Source: Hemerocallis citrina (Eukaryota; Streptophyta; Magnoliopsida; Asparagales; Asphodelaceae). From it: DNA of 64,000 nt. Shown piece by piece: positions 61,081-64,000 of this stretch. The notes under the pieces were generated by a model. That model had not been told where the DNA came from. It made no database searches and saw nothing but the letters and a program-made list of their open reading frames with translations. The first letter of the stretch is position 1. Each line of letters starts with the position of its first letter. The translations under genes were made by a program, and so were the position numbers. The stretch covers positions 147,665,249-147,729,248 of the forward strand of contig CM030360.1 in the NCBI GenBank assembly GCA_017893485.1, read 5' to 3'.

Positions 61081-61429
61081 TTGTAGGGGTCGGCGGCATT
61101 GGCGAGGAGGAGAAGGGATCTTTGGAGTTCGGTTTTGGGGAGGTCGATGGCGAGGAGGAGAAGGCATCTAAGGTTTATAGATCGACGGGGTTGGGTCGCC
61201 GGAATCTTCGGGATCTTCGGGATTTGACGATAAGGATGTCGACGATGAGATAGGAGTCGACGGGGCTAAGGCAGGATTTGACGATGGAATAGTAGTCGAC
61301 GGATTTGTTGGAACAAAAGTCTTCTTCTTCTTCTTGTTGGGTTTGACGGGAGGTTGAAGATGAGGATTTTTTTTTTTCCGCTGTTGGGAATCTAGGGTTT
61401 TGGGAATAACAAAAAATTTGTATAACTTG
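61081..61429 (-). pseudogene. copia gag start and leader, low complexity
   Basis: Lies between the primer site and the region shared with 9480-10125. The minus strand is rich in AAG/GAA codons and simple repeats (61321-61335). No intact gag start recognised. Confidence 0.4.
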
Positions 61430-61555
61430 GCTCTGATACCATGTTAAGATAAATAAGAGAGATGAAAACAATATTGATTATTGAATTAAGAAATAACTGA
61501 GTACAATATCTCTTATAAATAGGAGTAAACCAAATACAAAACTAGCAAAATACCC

Positions 61556-62241
61556 AATGGGGACGGGAGGAACACTAGATTTTGGAAGGACAAATGGCGC
61601 GGGAACAGAACTCTTAAAAATCTGTTCCCATTGGTAGCGGCCGCAGCAGTAAATCAAGATACTCTTGTGGCAGACGTATGGAAAAGAGGAAAACTGACAA
61701 TTATTGTAGCAGACCAAGCTTCGCTGGAGAGCACCGCCGAGTATGAAAACCTAAATAGGTTCATTCAAGCGGAAAGGGGCCATACGAATAACGATCCCGA
61801 CGAACGATGGTGGACAGTCGAAGAATCTCAAGTATTCTCGGTGGCATCAATGTACAGATGGCTGAACGACGAAGGGTTAAGATGTGTTCAGGAGAATGTC
61901 ATTTGGGGAACTCAAGCGCCTCTAAAAGTTAAGAGTCTTTAACTGACTAGTGCACCACGATGCCATTTTAACTAAAGGTTAACCTGAGAAAAAGAAACAT
62001 GCAAATCGATGTTAGATGCACTAGTTGCCTTCTTGAGGACGAGGATACTACACATATATTTTTCATGTGTCATAAGGCAGTTCTTAATTGGAAAATAGTT
62101 TGTAGGGGATTCGGGAGCAATAGAAGTCCTAGGTCTACTACGGATGTTTGGGGTCAGTGGAGGAAAAATTTTATTAGATCAGAAGACAAAAGTGCTTGGG
62201 GGTTAGCTGTAGCGGCAACCATTTGGAGACTATGGCTAGAT
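61556..62241 (+). pseudogene. LINE reverse transcriptase C-terminal region (zf-RVT)
   Basis: The opening reads GRNTRFWKDKW, the conserved lead-in of this domain in plant LINEs. It continues with WWTVEESQVFSVASMYRWLN and IWGTQAPLKVKSL to 61940 (stop). After a frame change, CTSCLLEDEDTTHIFFMCHK (from about 62022) supplies the Cys/His cluster. The frame ends at 62242. The RT catalytic core is absent. Confidence 0.8.
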
Positions 62242-62628
62242 TAAAACAACTTATGCTTTCGTAACATTATTTATAGATTTGCTACTTCTATGCATAAAAT
62301 TTTCCTTCTCATCCATGATTGGGCAGGTTATGTGGGAACGAGGAAAAAACTGAAGATGAGCTTGGAGTAGAGCATCAGAGCATGGAAGGGAGACTTCGCT
62401 TCTTATGCAATTGGAGGAAGCGTGGCACTTACTTTTGATGTATTTTCATATTTTGATGTTGTATTATTGATACTTGGTGGCTTTCTTTGGTGCACTAGTG
62501 AGTGCATTTTTTTGTGGGTGCGTCAAGCACTGTATTAGTTATGTACTAGTCCTACTTTGTCTCGTTAATTCTCATTAATGAAATGATACTTGGGGTCATC
62601 TTTTTTATCAAAAAAAAAAAAAAAAAAA
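61556..62628 (+). mobile_element. 5'-truncated LINE with poly(A)
   Basis: Coding for the C-terminal, zinc-binding end of a plant L1-type reverse transcriptase protein, followed by 3' untranslated DNA and a run of about 23 A (62610-62631). The 5' break lies inside the copia LTR, as expected for an incomplete LINE insertion or a deletion. The LTR does not resume after the poly(A), so the target duplication cannot be seen. Confidence 0.8.
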
Positions 62629-62631
62629 AAA

Positions 62632-64000
62632 TCCAACAGTTTTCCTCGTACCTTTAGGAACCAACATAATCTGTTTCAATGGCAGCATAAGGTATCATTG
62701 CCAATATCTAATCTTTTTGGTAGAATGATAGCACAAGGTCTGTATGTCCAGAAAACAGCTGAGTATCCACAAAGAGCTGCATTGTCCAGTTAAAGCAGCA
62801 AGAAACATCAGATAGGAGGCCGATCATATTGGAAAAAATAAATTTGCACGCTGTTTCATAGTTGATTATGTCTAGAGTAAAATAAGGACGAAAAATGGAC
62901 TTTGTTCTACTTTCTCCTCAGTTTTTGAATAACGGCAAAGGCTCCAGCCGTTAACGTATGTATGTGCAATCAACAAATGGGTAATTGTTTCCCACAATAA
63001 AAAAAAAAAACAAATGGGTAAGTGCTAAACGAAATAGAAGAATGTTGAAAGTAGGGCTGACATTGCAGTTTTTCGGTTCGGTTTCCCCAAAATTTGAGAG
63101 CTGCACCCAAATTGTGTTCTCCAATTGAAATTTTCAGTTTTAGACATTATTTATACTGGAATAAAAATAATTAAATATACACCAGATGGGGTATATACAC
63201 CAGATGGGGTATATACTTGGTATATATACACACTACAAATATTTTAGGAGCTGTTCGGTTCGGCAATTGTCACAAGTACAAATAGCCAGTGCAGTTGTAA
63301 CAGCTAGTCTTCCCTCCAAAACTTTTTTACTCAATTACCAAAATATCCCCTACTTTTGAACATGACCTCTATTTTATATATTACAATCATCATTTTCCTC
63401 CAAAACTTGAAGGATATTGTGTACTTGATACAAAAAGTTTTGGAGATATCATATTTTTAAATTCTCCTTGGAACTGCAAGGAGCACTTGCAAGGAATGTA
63501 AATTTCAGTTACCAGTTATGTACTAACAATAGATACAAAAAAAACATATTCATTAGTTAACTACTTATTCAATATTTGGTTTTGGTTAATTGTTCAGTAC
63601 TAAACTAAATACCATTTCTTCGTACCAATACCACTAGAACTTCCTTTATTTTTTGTGTTACACCTGGAATGGTGCTCACCCTGAGGTTTAAGTACCGCAA
63701 ATATGGAGAAGTACATGGAAATTAAAGCCATATTGCAAATAAATATTGCCCAAAGTTACTTGAGACGGGGAACTGTTATGATTGAATCATAACAGAATGA
63801 TATTGCCCAAAGTTACTTGAGACAGAGAACTGTTAGGATTGAGTCATAACAGAATGATATTGTTAACAATGGAGAAGAAGTGCACTTCACTTGAAGACAT
63901 TGTTATAAGCCAGGGCAATGAAAAAACAGCCTTCTATTCAGGAAAAAAAGCATTTTACAGTCAAATATTAAAAATAAACCAGAGAAAGATAAAGAGCATA
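62632..64000. other. No gene recognised
   Basis: Mostly AT-rich. A 57-bp unit is repeated at 63743-63799 and 63800-63856 (CCCAAAGTTACTTGAGAC in both). An 18-bp string ACACCAGATGGGGTATAT repeats at about 63180 and 63198. A TTTTTCGGTTCGGTTTCC string near 63068 resembles a hAT subterminal region, but no inverted partner is clear. Confidence 0.5.

Larger units (their letters stand above)
58374..61559 (-). mobile_element. Copia element, second copy with both LTRs
   Basis: Left LTR 58374-58534 (161 bp). Right LTR starts at 61442 and is cut at 61559 by LINE sequence. The primer site complement is at 61430-61441, directly beside the right LTR. Minus-strand RNase H, RT and the end of gag are present; integrase and most of protease are missing. 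Because the primer side is preserved here, this copy shows what the truncated copy at 7411 lost. Confidence 0.85.

Noticed and set aside
7411..61559. The two short-LTR copia copies as the two ends of one giant element
   Set aside because: Both are in the same orientation with the same internal deletion and share outside flanks, which fits a segmental duplication.
63050..63280. Another hAT element, from TAGGGCTGACA and CGGTTCGG strings
   Set aside because: No convincing inverted end or 8-bp duplication; the strings occur in direct orientation at both places.
1..64000. tRNA, rRNA or other structural RNA genes
   Set aside because: No sequence with the conserved tRNA boxes or rRNA cores was recognised by eye. 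A covariance-model search was not possible.

Overview
This window is nuclear DNA from a flowering plant. The evidence is a BAHD acyltransferase gene split by introns, Ty1/copia elements with initiator-Met tRNA primer sites, a Tat-lineage Ty3/gypsy element with two RNase H domains, chromovirus-type LTRs, hAT and Harbinger-like non-autonomous elements, and LINE 3' ends with a poly(A) tail. The exact species cannot be told from the sequence. Almost everything is transposable-element DNA in several nested layers; I see only one credible host gene.

Layout. 1-2012: hAT transposase relic (minus strand). 2018-5276: non-autonomous copia-type element with gag and protease only (minus), flanked by AAACT. 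5515-7153: non-autonomous hAT element with a perfect 8-bp target duplication. 7411-about 10125: truncated copia (minus). 10130-11575: no gene. About 11576-23215: Tat-lineage gypsy element with gag, protease, RT, two RNase H domains and integrase on the plus strand, a 115-bp tandem array, an antisense ORF carrying a likely 70-bp intron, and a 110-bp tandem array; its right LTR was not found. 23938-25281 and 25334-26079: two neighbouring inverted-repeat elements, each filled with its own set of quasi-palindromes. 26375-27384: hAT element with a perfect 8-bp target duplication. About 28540-29697: LINE-like relic. 30008-37272: copia element (plus, duplication GAAAA) with a second gag-protease element (33794-36820, minus, duplication CTTAC) inserted in its RNase H region. 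About 37341-38371: Harbinger/Tourist-like element with a small hAT element inside.

The host gene is a hydroxycinnamoyltransferase-like BAHD acyltransferase with exons at 38744-39263 and 49654-50039. Both family motifs (HTATD and DFGWG) are intact and the two exons join in frame. The intron between them is 10390 bp and is mostly two antisense copia elements (39380-43754 and about 43812-49102). The N-terminal exon was not found.

50883-51881: chromovirus pol relic. 51888-56215: a 4.3-kb solo LTR (duplication GTAAC) that landed within the first six bases of another LTR, which continues at 56221. 57762-about 61080: a diverged direct duplicate of 5140-10125 that lacks the hAT insertion, so it preserves the empty site. 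61556-62628: LINE relic with poly(A). The remainder holds no gene I can support.

The mobile genes do not form a pathway with the host gene. The clearest functional relationships are parasitic or structural: gag-protease elements that would need RT and integrase supplied by other elements, an antisense gene inside a gypsy element, and a host gene whose intron is mostly retrotransposon. I see no bacterial-style defence or biosynthetic system. I made no alignments or database searches, so family names rest on motifs read by eye.
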